A stretch of 64,000 bases of DNA from Hornefia porci (GCF_001940235.1 NZ_MJIE01000001.1:310001-374000); one strand, 5' to 3'; shown: positions 6,281 through 14,384, numbered from the stretch's first letter. The notes: generated by a model not told the origin, from the letters alone. Numbers and translations: made by a program.

Positions 6281-9238
6281 TTGAAAAAGAAAAAGTATTA
6301 CAAAATCACGTTATCCTTCCTGCTGATCGCTGCGCTCGTTCTGACGCAGCTTGCCGCTGCGTTTGCGGAAGATTCCGCAGGCGCCGGGAGTGCGTCTCCG
6401 AAAGCGACGGCGCAGCAGGAGACCGTGGCGAGAGAAAACAAAAAAGCCTCGTCTGCGGAAGACAATCAGGCGGGCCGGTCTGAACAGGAAGGAGTAGCAC
6501 AGCAGGAAGACCGGAGCACAGCAGCCTCCGATTCCTCAAACGGCTCGTCAGCAGCTTCTTCAGTCGGCTCCGTGCGGCAGCAGGCGAGACAAGGCGAAAG
6601 CGGGCAGCAGGGAACATCCGATACATCGGAAAACCTGTCCGGCAGCAGCAAGACGGCTTCCTCCGGAGAAAAGGAGACAGCGCAGAATCAGACTGCGAAA
6701 ACCGGAGAACCTTCCGCCATCGACAACAGCACGACGCTGGATGACGGCATCTACACGCCGGACGGCGTTTCCTTCACCGGCGGAACCGGAAGAGTGAAAA
6801 TCACGGTTCCGACGATTAAGGTGACGAACGGGAAGGCGTATGCCGACATTCTGTTCAGCAGCAAATCTTATACGAAGCTTCAGGCCGGCGGAAAGACCTA
6901 CGAGCCGGAGGCTGACACATCGAACGGGTCTTTGTTCAAAAAAGTTCCGGTCGCTCTCAACAGGGATACAGCGATTGTCGGAACCACCACGGCGATGTCG
7001 AAGGTCAACGATATTGATTATTCTATTCACGTGAACAAAAGTGAACCGGTGTCCGATCCGGCCACCCCTGCTGTGGATAACAGAACCGATCTGGCGGACG
7101 GCGTCTGGGTACCGGACAGCTTCAGTGTGAGCGGCGGTACGAACAAAGTGACGATTACCTGTCCGAAGGTTACGATTTCCGGCGGAAAGGCTGTTGCGAC
7201 GATTGTGTTCAGCAGCGATAAATACACACAGCTGAAGGCAAACGGTAAAATTTACAGCGGCGTAACAGATTCCGCGGCAAAGACCTCGACCTTTTCTGTT
7301 CCGGTGGCGCTGAACACGGCCAATCCCATCATCGGGAAAACCGTCAGAATGTCTGATCCGCACTGGATCAATTATTCTATCACCATTCGGATGAGCGTGA
7401 ATTCCGGGAAGTATACGGAGCCTTCCGGCGGACAGGATCCCGACCCGTCGCCATCGGATCCGACAGTACCGACAGAGACGAAAGACCTGAAGGCAGGAAC
7501 CTGGAAGGTGAAGTCTGACACCGATAACCGCATGTTCTACCTCTATCCGAAAACCGGAACCAAGTACAGTATTCTGACGGTTAAAGGGGAGGGCAGCAAA
7601 AAGACCATGACTGCAACCGTCACGCTGACCGGAGAAGGCTACGACTATCTGTACATGGGAACCGCGCTGGATGCGGCGAAGGCGCCGAAAACCCGGTGGA
7701 TCAAGGCGAAGGTGGTTAACGGATACTACACCTACACGCTGCCGGTTTCCGCTCTGGATAAGAATCTGACGGTTTCCGCTCATTCCAGGAAGCTGAACAG
7801 CTGGTTTGAACATACTATTATCTTCTACAGCGGCGGGGCGAAGGCTGTTTCCTCCGGCACCTCGACGACAGCTCCTAAGACAAAGAAAAAGAAAGACAAA
7901 TACGCCACAAGCGGGAAACAGACAAAATTCAGGAAGAGCACAAAGAAAGACAAGGTATCCAAATATAAAGACGACAGCCAGAAAAGCACAGGTGCGGTCA
8001 ACAACAGAACCTCACTGAAGGACGGAGTATACACTCCGGATTCCTTCAGCTGGTCAGGAGGCTCCGGCCGTCTCGCCTACATTAAATGCAGAAAAATCAC
8101 GGTAACGGGCGGAAAAGCCTATGCGACCATCGTGTTCGGAAGCAGCAGCTACGACCGTCTCAAGGCAAACGGAAAGGTTTATTCCAGGAGCGGGGGAGGA
8201 CTCTCCACTTTTGTGATTCCGGTGAAACTGAACGCCAACAATACCATCATCGGACGCACCACAGCCATGTCCCAGCCTCACTGGGTCCGCTATACAATCT
8301 ATGTAAAAAAAGCCGTCAGCGCCAGGGCTGCGAAAAAAGCCCGGGCAGAAGCAGAAAAAGCCGCAAAGGACGCCCGGAAGGCCAAACTCTCGCTGAGCAG
8401 GTCCGCTCCGAAGATTACCGGGCTGAAATACAGGTCGACGGTGAAAACCAGGTATGCGAAATACTTCCGGATCTTCCGGTATAACCACGGCGTTTCCCTG
8501 CTGAGCATAGACGTCAGCAAAAACACCGCGCTGTATGAGGAATACACGAAAAATGCGAAGAAGTCCGCAAAGGAGGACGGTAAAGTGGAGTATGACGAGG
8601 ACGGAAAACCGGTCGCCCGCTCCCAGCACGAGATTACAGAGGCTCTTTATAAAAACAACGTCGTGAGTTATCTGCTGGTTCCGGAGAAATTCGACGTTCC
8701 CGCCGGTCTGGACAAACAGTATATCATCGTCAGGATCCCCGCGGAGAAAAGCTATGTGGCATCGAACTCTGCTTTGTCGTTCCTGGACGCCCTGGACGCG
8801 GTCGACGGCATCCGTCTCACCGGCGTAACGCCTGAAAAGGTCACTGCCTCCGGCGTCACGAAAGCGATAAAGAGCAGGCGCATCACCTATGCCGAAACGC
8901 CGGAATCGCCCCGGTACAGCACAATCATCCGGAAGAAAACCAGACTGGCCGTTCTGCCGGGGAGCCTGATTCCCGAGGAGATTACGACAAAGGAAACTCT
9001 GCTGAACAAGGACAAAATCGCGAAGCAGAAGGAGCAGGCGGAAACGGATCAGAAAAAACTGGAGACTCTGGAATCCCGTTTTACGGCGCTGGATATTCCG
9101 GTCATCCTCGACCGGTCCCGGCAGGAGAAGAGTCGTCTGGGACAGAAGGAATGGATCCGGATTTACGGAGAGATTTACGGCAGCGCGAAAAAAGCGCAGA
9201 AAATTTTTGAGAAAGAAGTAAAGGCAGAAAAGAAATAA
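6281..9238 (+). CDS. Exported protein with NEAT-like repeats and a C-terminal half substrate-binding lobe
   Basis: This is an exported protein of about 985 residues, the first gene under the cobalamin riboswitch. I favour the TTG at 6281 because AAGGAG lies about 11 bases upstream and it gives a clean signal peptide (MKKKKYYKI, hydrophobic core, AFA cleavage). ATGs at 6257 and 6260 are alternatives. After a Ser/Gln-rich stretch come three related domains of about 105 residues (about 148-253, 264-372, 572-677). They share LxDGxYxPDxFxxxGG, KxTVxxGKAxATIxFSS, FxVPVxLN, IIGxTxAMS and YTIxV. A divergent fourth domain lies at about 398-519. The pattern resembles NEAT/Ig-like haem-binding domains, but I cannot confirm family membership. 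A Lys-rich linker and an Ala/Lys helix lead to residues 707-985. That segment resembles only the first 230 residues of the neighbouring binding lipoprotein. No lipobox, LPxTG or C-terminal membrane anchor is present. Probably a cell-surface corrinoid (or tetrapyrrole) binding protein; this is inference. Confidence 0.8.
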   Translation: MKKKKYYKITLSFLLIAALVLTQLAAAFAEDSAGAGSASPKATAQQETVARENKKASSAEDNQAGRSEQEGVAQQEDRSTAASDSSNGSSAASSVGSVRQQARQGESGQQGTSDTSENLSGSSKTASSGEKETAQNQTAKTGEPSAIDNSTTLDDGIYTPDGVSFTGGTGRVKITVPTIKVTNGKAYADILFSSKSYTKLQAGGKTYEPEADTSNGSLFKKVPVALNRDTAIVGTTTAMSKVNDIDYSIHVNKSEPVSDPATPAVDNRTDLADGVWVPDSFSVSGGTNKVTITCPKVTISGGKAVATIVFSSDKYTQLKANGKIYSGVTDSAAKTSTFSVPVALNTANPIIGKTVRMSDPHWINYSITIRMSVNSGKYTEPSGGQDPDPSPSDPTVPTETKDLKAGTWKVKSDTDNRMFYLYPKTGTKYSILTVKGEGSKKTMTATVTLTGEGYDYLYMGTALDAAKAPKTRWIKAKVVNGYYTYTLPVSALDKNLTVSAHSRKLNSWFEHTIIFYSGGAKAVSSGTSTTAPKTKKKKDKYATSGKQTKFRKSTKKDKVSKYKDDSQKSTGAVNNRTSLKDGVYTPDSFSWSGGSGRLAYIKCRKITVTGGKAYATIVFGSSSYDRLKANGKVYSRSGGGLSTFVIPVKLNANNTIIGRTTAMSQPHWVRYTIYVKKAVSARAAKKARAEAEKAAKDARKAKLSLSRSAPKITGLKYRSTVKTRYAKYFRIFRYNHGVSLLSIDVSKNTALYEEYTKNAKKSAKEDGKVEYDEDGKPVARSQHEITEALYKNNVVSYLLVPEKFDVPAGLDKQYIIVRIPAEKSYVASNSALSFLDALDAVDGIRLTGVTPEKVTASGVTKAIKSRRITYAETPESPRYSTIIRKKTRLAVLPGSLIPEEITTKETLLNKDKIAKQKEQAETDQKKLETLESRFTALDIPVILDRSRQEKSRLGQKEWIRIYGEIYGSAKKAQKIFEKEVKAEKK

Positions 9239-9253
9239 AAAAGGCAGGATGAG

Positions 9254-10417
9254 ATGAGAAACCGATTCAGGAAAGGAATGATCCTTCTTCTGGCGCTGGT
9301 GACCGCCACAGTGCTTCTGCTGTCCGGCTGCGGCGCGAAAAACAGCGAATCAGCTTCGGGCACATCGGGCGCTCCGGAGATCAGCGGGCTGACCTACAGC
9401 AAGACCATGAAGCTGGATTATGCGAAGGAATTCAACGTTTACTACTACAAAGACGGGTACAGGCTGATTGACATTAAGGACGATGCGAAGTATCTGATCG
9501 TGCCCAAGGGAAAGAAGGCTCCGGAAAAGCTGAGCAAAAAGATTAAGGTTCTTCACGAACCGGTGAAAAACATCTATCTCGCGGCGACCGCGTCCATGGC
9601 GCTGTTTTCTTCCATGGACGCTCTGGACAATATTTCCATGACCTCGCTGAAGTCGGGAGGCTGGTCCTTCCGGTCAGTACGGGACGCGATGAACGCAGGG
9701 AAAATTGTTTACGCCGGAAAATACAGTGAGCCGGATTACGAGCTGCTGCTGGACAAAAAATGCGGTCTGGCCATTGAATCCACGATGATTTATCATACGC
9801 CGGACGTAAAAGAAATGATTGAAGATCTGAAAATCCCCGTCATGGTAGACCGGTCCAGTTACGAATCAAACCCCCTGGGGCGCACAGAGTGGATCAAGCT
9901 TTACGGCGCGCTGACCGGACATGAGAAACAGGCTGAGGCCTTCTTTGAAAAACAGGAAAAGAAAATTTCCGCTCTGGACGATTTCAGGAATACGGAGAAA
10001 ACTGTAGCCTTCTTCTATATATCCACGGACGGAAAAGCAGTGGTGCGCAGCAGCAAAGACTACGTTCCCACGATGATCGAGATGGCCGGCGGCCGGTATG
10101 TTTTCAGGAAACTGACGGATTCCGACGGAAAAACCTCCGTTCCGATGACCATTGAAAAGTTCTACGATACGGCCGCAGACGCCGATTATATCGTATACAA
10201 CGGGAGCATCGACAGCACGGTCCGTTCCATGAACGATTTAATCGCGAAGGACCCGATTATGAAAAAGTTCAAAGCGGTGAAAAACGGACAGTGTTACGCC
10301 ACGGGAGCATCGATGTATCAGCGGACGGATATCGTCGGTGATATGATTCTGGACTTTCATTATCTCGTGACACAAAAGCATCTGTCCGAAATGAAGTTCC
10401 TGACAAAACTGAAGTGA
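9254..10417 (+). CDS. ABC transporter substrate-binding lipoprotein (BtuF/FecB-like)
   Basis: This is a 387-residue lipoprotein. The signal peptide ends in LLLSGCG with lipidated Cys26. The mature part reads as a two-lobe periplasmic-binding-type fold with one backbone helix: an N-lobe from PEISGLTY, MVDRSSYESNPLGRTEWIKLYG around residues 197-216, a helical spine, and a C-lobe from TVAFFYIS. Its position between the B12-controlled surface protein and a FecCD permease points to corrinoid binding; iron-siderophore or haem binding is the alternative. Its N-terminal 230 residues are visibly related to the C-terminus of the preceding protein. It lies 15 bases after that gene, in the same operon. 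Confidence 0.88.
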   Translation: MRNRFRKGMILLLALVTATVLLLSGCGAKNSESASGTSGAPEISGLTYSKTMKLDYAKEFNVYYYKDGYRLIDIKDDAKYLIVPKGKKAPEKLSKKIKVLHEPVKNIYLAATASMALFSSMDALDNISMTSLKSGGWSFRSVRDAMNAGKIVYAGKYSEPDYELLLDKKCGLAIESTMIYHTPDVKEMIEDLKIPVMVDRSSYESNPLGRTEWIKLYGALTGHEKQAEAFFEKQEKKISALDDFRNTEKTVAFFYISTDGKAVVRSSKDYVPTMIEMAGGRYVFRKLTDSDGKTSVPMTIEKFYDTAADADYIVYNGSIDSTVRSMNDLIAKDPIMKKFKAVKNGQCYATGASMYQRTDIVGDMILDFHYLVTQKHLSEMKFLTKLK

Positions 10418-10459
10418 GGGCCCTCTGCTCCGCGTCGCATCCCGTGACGCCGGCACAAA

Positions 10460-10488
10460 GTACACGAACCTCCGATTCGGCCGTGTAC
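10460..10488 (+). other. Stem-loop in the lipoprotein-permease gap
   Basis: GTACACG (10460-10466) pairs with CGTGTAC (10482-10488). No T run follows, so it is more likely an mRNA-stability or processing hairpin than a terminator. Confidence 0.4.
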
Positions 10489-10504
10489 GCGAAAAAAGTC
10501 AGAG

Positions 10505-10537
10505 GAAGTACAGGTAGTTTTTGAAGTACAGGTAGTT
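10505..10537 (+). repeat. Duplicated 15-base motif just upstream of the permease start
   Basis: GAAGTACAGGTAGTT occurs at 10505-10519 and again at 10523-10537, with the second copy 4 bases before the ATG. The CAGG core may serve as a weak ribosome site, so the repeat may be a duplicated initiation region. The remainder of the 124-base gap has no other feature. Confidence 0.7.
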
Positions 10538-10541
10538 ATTT

Positions 10542-11609
10542 ATGAAAAAAAATATTTCCGAACTCCCGGCAGCCGCCGAAAGCTTTCAGCACGAAAACCT
10601 TCGGCGGCGCAGCCGTTATACCATGGTATTCGTACTGCTGTTCGCCGCGTTCTGCGTGATGACTGTGATCAATATCAATTCCGGTAATGTGCATATATCG
10701 CTGGATCATATCGTCAGGATACTTTTCACCGGGCAGGGAGATATCAAGGAAACCAATATTATATGGAGAATCCGTCTCCCCAGGATACTTACGGCGGCCA
10801 TACTGGGCGGCGCTCTTGCGCTGTCCGGATTTCTGCTTCAGACATTCTTCGAGAATCCGATTGCGGGTCCCTATGTTCTGGGGATCTCTTCCGGCGCGAA
10901 AATGGTTGTAGCCTTTGTTATGATCGTCGCGCTGAAATATTATTCCACGGTTTCCTCCTACACGATGATTGTGGCGGCCTTTGCCGGCTCTCTGGCGTCG
11001 GTGGGCTTTATTCTGCTGGTTGCCCGAAGGATCCAGAATATGGCGGCGCTGCTGGTGGCGGGAATCATGATCGGCTACATCTGTTCCGCTGTCACGGACT
11101 TTATTATTACCTTCGCCAGCGACTCGGATATCGCGAATCTTCACGGCTGGTCTCAGGGCAGTTTTTCCGGGATGAGCTGGGAAAGCGTGCGTATCGTCGC
11201 TGTCGTGGTGTTTGTCACGTTCGCTCTGACACTGTGCTGCGCCAAGCCCATCAGCGCCTATCAGCTGGGAGAATCCTATGCGCGCAGTATCGGCGTGAAT
11301 ATTCGTGTGTTCAGGATTGTGCTGATCCTTCTCTCCAGCGTGTTCTCGGCAACAGTGACGGCCTTTGCCGGCCCGATTTCCTTTGTCGGCATCGCGGTGC
11401 CGTTCCTGATCAAGGGCGCTCTGGGCACGTCCAGGCCTATTGTTGTGATTCCGGGAGCCTTTGTGATGGGCGCGGTATTCTGCATGTTCTGTGATCTCAT
11501 CGCACGGCTTGCCTTCGCTCCGCTGGAGCTGAACATCAGCACCGTGACATCCGTCTTCGGAGCACCAATTGTCATCTATATGATGGTCAGCAGAAAGAGA
11601 GGCAGATGA
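10542..11609 (+). CDS. FecCD-family ABC permease (BtuC-like)
   Basis: This 355-residue polytopic membrane protein belongs to the BtuC/FecCD family, which imports corrinoids, haem or ferric siderophores. Family marks are IRLPRILTAAILGGALALSG near residue 85, NPIAGPYVLGISSGA, the cytoplasmic coupling part GESYARSIGVNI, and AGPISFVGIAVP. About ten membrane segments fit the length. Only one permease gene is present, so the transporter would use a homodimer, as BtuC does. The stop is one base before the ATPase start. Corrinoid specificity is inferred from the upstream riboswitch. Confidence 0.92.
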   Translation: MKKNISELPAAAESFQHENLRRRSRYTMVFVLLFAAFCVMTVININSGNVHISLDHIVRILFTGQGDIKETNIIWRIRLPRILTAAILGGALALSGFLLQTFFENPIAGPYVLGISSGAKMVVAFVMIVALKYYSTVSSYTMIVAAFAGSLASVGFILLVARRIQNMAALLVAGIMIGYICSAVTDFIITFASDSDIANLHGWSQGSFSGMSWESVRIVAVVVFVTFALTLCCAKPISAYQLGESYARSIGVNIRVFRIVLILLSSVFSATVTAFAGPISFVGIAVPFLIKGALGTSRPIVVIPGAFVMGAVFCMFCDLIARLAFAPLELNISTVTSVFGAPIVIYMMVSRKRGR

Positions 11610-11610
11610 G

Positions 11611-12714
11611 ATGAACGGGAATTATCTGACACTTGAACAGCTTTCCGTGGGATATCACAGCAAAAGCCTCATTGACGATATCTGTCTGAACGTCCGCAGA
11701 GGGGAGATTGTGACGCTCATCGGACCCAACGGCGCCGGAAAATCCACAATTCTGAAGACAATCGCCCGTCAGCTCACCCTGCTGCGCGGTGACGTGGTTA
11801 TCGACGGGAGCAGTCTGAACGAGATGACTTTCCGGGATCTGTCCACACGTATGGCTGTGGTTCTTACAGACCGTCCGAAGCCGGAGCTTCTGACCTGTCA
11901 CGATATCGTAGCGACCGGACGGTATCCGTATACCGGGCGTCTGGGAATTCTGACCCATGAGGACGAGGAGAAGGTGGACGAGGCGCTGGAGACGGTTCAC
12001 GCACGCGAGCTTGGAAACCGTGATTTCAATGCGATCAGTGACGGGCAGAAACAGCGTGTGATGCTCGCCCGGGCAATCTGCCAGGAACCGGAAATCATCC
12101 TTCTGGACGAGCCGACATCGTTTCTGGACATCCGTTACAAGCTTGAGCTCCTGAGCGTCCTGCGCCGAATGGCCAAAGAAAAGGGAATCACTATCGTCAT
12201 GACCCTCCACGAAATCGATCTCGCACAGAAAATCTCGGATCGGATTGTCTGTGTCAGCGGGGAGCACGCAGTCCGGGCCGGAACGCCGGAGGAGATTTTT
12301 CATTCGGAGATTATACGGGAGCTTTACGATATCGACAACGGATTCTATGATCCCGTGTTCGGAAGCATCGAGCTGGCAAGGCCGGAGGGAGATACGCCGC
12401 AGGTCTTTGTGATATCCTCAGGAGGAACCGGCATCCGGATCTACCGGGAGCTTCAGCAGGAGAATGTTCCCTTCGCCGCAGGCATTCTGTATGAGAACGA
12501 TATTGATTATCAGCTGGCTTCGCTCCTGGCCTGCAGGGTGATAAGCGAACGTCCGTTTGCGGAGATTTCTTCTGAAACCTATGAGCAGGCAGTGGGGGAG
12601 ATGGAACAATGTCAGAGAGTAATCTATGCGGGGGTTCCCAGAGGCGGAATCAACGCCCGTCTGTTTGATCTCGTCAGGCTTGCGGCGGACAAAGGAATCC
12701 TGGAGGAGGTCTGA
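11611..12714 (+). CDS. ABC transporter ATPase (BtuD/FecE-like) with C-terminal extension
   Basis: This 367-residue ATPase is the energy-coupling subunit for the preceding permease. Walker A is GPNGAGKST (about residues 38-46), the signature is ISDGQKQR in place of LSGGQ, and Walker B plus the catalytic Glu are IILLDEPTS. The switch His is in TLHEIDLAQ. A normal FecE/BtuD domain would end near residue 255. Here about 110 more residues follow, starting QVFVISSGGTG and including VPRGGINARLFDLV, possibly a small Rossmann-like regulatory domain. I do not know its ligand. It is the last gene of the corrinoid locus, followed by a strong terminator. Confidence 0.92.
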   Translation: MNGNYLTLEQLSVGYHSKSLIDDICLNVRRGEIVTLIGPNGAGKSTILKTIARQLTLLRGDVVIDGSSLNEMTFRDLSTRMAVVLTDRPKPELLTCHDIVATGRYPYTGRLGILTHEDEEKVDEALETVHARELGNRDFNAISDGQKQRVMLARAICQEPEIILLDEPTSFLDIRYKLELLSVLRRMAKEKGITIVMTLHEIDLAQKISDRIVCVSGEHAVRAGTPEEIFHSEIIRELYDIDNGFYDPVFGSIELARPEGDTPQVFVISSGGTGIRIYRELQQENVPFAAGILYENDIDYQLASLLACRVISERPFAEISSETYEQAVGEMEQCQRVIYAGVPRGGINARLFDLVRLAADKGILEEV

Positions 12715-12799
12715 ACCTCATTCCACATTCCACGGCGGAACTGTATTCTATATCCAAATATATCAAAAACTTAATCTGCAGCAAAATACTGCCGACCGC

Positions 12800-12825
12800 A
12801 GAGGCGCCGAACCGGCGTCTTTTTT
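12800..12825 (+). terminator. Intrinsic terminator of the corrinoid uptake operon
   Basis: AGAGGCGCCG (12800-12809), loop AAC and CGGCGTCTTT form a 10-pair stem (with G-T pairs) running into TTTTTT. It separates the transporter operon from the SOS promoter. Confidence 0.88.
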
Positions 12826-12870
12826 GGTGTAACTCTTTTTCCGCCGGTGCAGAAAAAAGCGAAAAAAGAG

Positions 12871-12955
12871 AAAACAAATGTTCGTTTCACTATTGACAAC
12901 GAACATGTATTCTGATATTATAGCAGTACGAACAGACGTTCCGAACGAATGTTTC
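12871..12955 (+). promoter_or_regulatory. SOS promoter with several LexA boxes
   Basis: TTGACA (12893-12898), 17 bases and TATTAT (12916-12921) form the promoter. Compared with the Gram-positive LexA consensus CGAACRNRYGTTYG, the best boxes are CGAACAGACGTTCC (12929-12942, 13/14) and CGAACGAATGTTTC (12942-12955, 13/14). Weaker ones are CGAACATGTATTCT (12900-12913, in the spacer) and AAAACAAATGTTCG (12871-12884). The boxes cover -35 to beyond the start site, predicting tight LexA repression. Confidence 0.85.
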
Positions 12956-12970
12956 GCACAGAAGGTATAC

Positions 12971-13273
12971 ATGATGAGGAAGATGAGGATTGCATCGAAG
13001 TTCAGATTTACAATATTTGCGGTCATTGTGCTGCTGACGGTATTCACAGTGTTTTCGACGCTTGCAGGATTCAATACAGCGAACAGTTTATCAATGGATC
13101 AGTACAGATGCGTGGAGGTTGAATCTGGTGATACCTTATGGTCGATTGCGGCCGAATATGCTCCGGACAATAAAGATGTCCGTCAGATCGTATATGATAT
13201 CTGTGAGACTAATGATATACAGGCAAACGACATTGCATCGGGACAGAAAATCCTCGTACCGGTGTATGATTGA
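12971..13273 (+). CDS. SOS-regulated LysM membrane protein (YneA-like candidate division inhibitor)
   Basis: This 100-residue protein has a basic N-terminus, one membrane segment (FTIFAVIVLLTVFTVFSTLA) and an extracytoplasmic LysM domain starting VEVESGDTLWSIAAEYAPD and ending GQKILVPVYD. LysM binds peptidoglycan. The layout of short N-terminal anchor plus LysM under LexA control is that of Bacillus YneA, which delays cell division during DNA damage. The start at 12971 (or the adjacent ATG at 12974) follows GAAGG. Unlike in Bacillus, lexA is not adjacent. The function is inferred from architecture and promoter. Confidence 0.82.
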   Translation: MMRKMRIASKFRFTIFAVIVLLTVFTVFSTLAGFNTANSLSMDQYRCVEVESGDTLWSIAAEYAPDNKDVRQIVYDICETNDIQANDIASGQKILVPVYD

Positions 13274-13340
13274 TCCCATATTACATTTCAGGTGTTCCGA
13301 ACTGGCGCTCGGATTCAACTCCTGGATTAGAGGTTTTGAT

Positions 13341-13385
13341 AAGGACCCGGCAGCCGGACCTGATACACCCGGCGCAGCGGGCCTT
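13341..13385 (+). terminator. Strong stem-loop after the LysM gene
   Basis: AAGGACCCGG... pairs with ...GCAGCGGGCCTT through most of its length with small bulges. The following bases are only weakly T-rich (TATCATTT), so it is a probable but not classic terminator for the LysM transcript. Confidence 0.5.
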
Positions 13386-13599
13386 TATCATTTCTAAATC
13401 TTTTTTGAGACAGAGAGGTTCCATAATAAACGGCGTATGCCGCATACAGAGCCAGAAGACTTGGTCCGTACGGACGGACAGAGAACTGCGTAAAAAGATC
13501 TGATAAAACGAGGCTTAAATTTCCGTTTTAAGCGATTTTAAATGGTGATGAGGATATACGGGTCTACGGTGCAACCGTTGACAACCGTGAAAAACCGAT

Positions 13600-13625
13600 C
13601 CCGCCGGTGTTGCGGGCTTTTTCTT
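13600..13625 (+). terminator. Intrinsic terminator in the convergent region
   Basis: CCCGC (13600-13604) pairs with GCGGG (13612-13616), followed by CTTTTTCTTGTTTTT. It terminates + strand transcription. On the minus strand the same stem is followed by a GGTTTTT run five bases later, so it could work in both directions. Confidence 0.65.
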
Positions 13626-13637
13626 GTTTTTCACCAC

Positions 13638-13671
13638 AACTATTCCCAAAATTATGATTTTAGGAATAGTT
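13638..13671. repeat. Long near-perfect palindrome
   Basis: AACTATTCC (13638-13646) and GGAATAGTT (13663-13671) are perfect inverted copies. Inside them AAAAT and ATTTT pair around TATG, with one C/A mismatch. There is no T run on either side. It may be an mRNA 3' end hairpin of the convergent genes or a remnant of a small mobile repeat. Confidence 0.6.
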
Positions 13672-13755
13672 ATATCCGGAAAAGTCAGGAGAGAGCCGTC
13701 CCGCAAATCCCACAAATAACGGCCGATTCATCCGCACCCTCTCCTGTTCTTATCC

Positions 13756-14316
13756 TTACAATTTTTCCGGGGTTTCCTGACGTTCTCTCTGGATCTTTTT
13801 GCGAAGCACCTGCATGGATATATCACAGGACGCCAGTTCATCGGCACAGCGTTTCAGCTCCGCACCGATGAGTTCGGGATTGGACAGTTTCTTTTTATAT
13901 TTAATTTCATGCTCCAGGCTCGCCCATGTATCCATTGCGATGGTCCTGAGCTGAAATTCAACATAATATCCTTTGTAACGGACGATCATGTGATAACTTC
14001 TGTAACCGTTCGGCTTGCAGTTTCGGATATAGTCCTTTTCTGCTGTAACCGTAAACGTGTTACGGATCATTGTAGCGTAATCATACACTTCGTCTATGAA
14101 ATGGCAGATGATCCGGAAGCCGATGGCATCGTGTATCTCTTCCAGCGCAGAACGTTCGTTCTCGGGCAGATGATTGAGGCGGCATTTGTTCCGCATGCTT
14201 TCCTCGGATTTGATCCGTCTGCGGATGTGTTCATAATTTCCGTTTTCCAGCATTCTGCTGATTTCATCCGCGATTGCGTTCATTTCAGGGAGATGCTCTC
14301 CATATATACTGTTCAT
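13756..14316 (-). CDS. Small RelA/SpoT-domain alarmone synthetase
   Basis: This 186-residue stand-alone synthetase domain would make (p)ppGpp from ATP and GTP/GDP. It has the basic ATP-binding part HIRRRIKSEES followed by a lysine, DAIGFRII, the PNGYRSYHMIV G-loop motif and VEFQLRTIAMDTWASLEHEIKY with the catalytic Glu and ExQxRT. There is no HD hydrolase, TGS or ACT domain, so it is a small alarmone synthetase. It is slightly shorter at the N-terminus than usual (210-260 residues). A stop codon lies in frame upstream, so the ATG is secure. It lies 68 bases after an orphan response regulator on the same strand. Confidence 0.87.
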   Translation of the reverse strand: MNSIYGEHLPEMNAIADEISRMLENGNYEHIRRRIKSEESMRNKCRLNHLPENERSALEEIHDAIGFRIICHFIDEVYDYATMIRNTFTVTAEKDYIRNCKPNGYRSYHMIVRYKGYYVEFQLRTIAMDTWASLEHEIKYKKKLSNPELIGAELKRCADELASCDISMQVLRKKIQRERQETPEKL

Positions 14317-14384
14317 GCTTTCTGTTATTTTGCTTATTTTTACTGTTTTCGTATTCAGCGGTTCTCTGTTATTTGCGGTGCGGT

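Larger units (their letters stand above)
13274..13755. other. Convergent intergenic region with several hairpins, no gene found
   Basis: This 482-base gap lies where the + strand genes end and the minus-strand genes end. I see no convincing ORF. It contains a strong stem-loop (13341-13385), overlapping alternative hairpins near 13507-13535 (AAAACG/CGTTTT against GCTTAAA/TTTAAGC), a terminator (13600-13625) and a 34-base palindrome (13638-13671). A small RNA ending at the terminator is possible but I cannot assign one. Confidence 0.5.

Noticed and set aside
6560..7813. 417-codon minus-strand frame opposite the NEAT-like protein
   Set aside because: Arg-rich shadow of the repetitive coding strand; the repeats themselves create the open frame.
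13638..13671. Palindrome as a MITE or insertion-sequence end
   Set aside because: Only 34 bases, with no target-site duplication and no second copy seen in the window.
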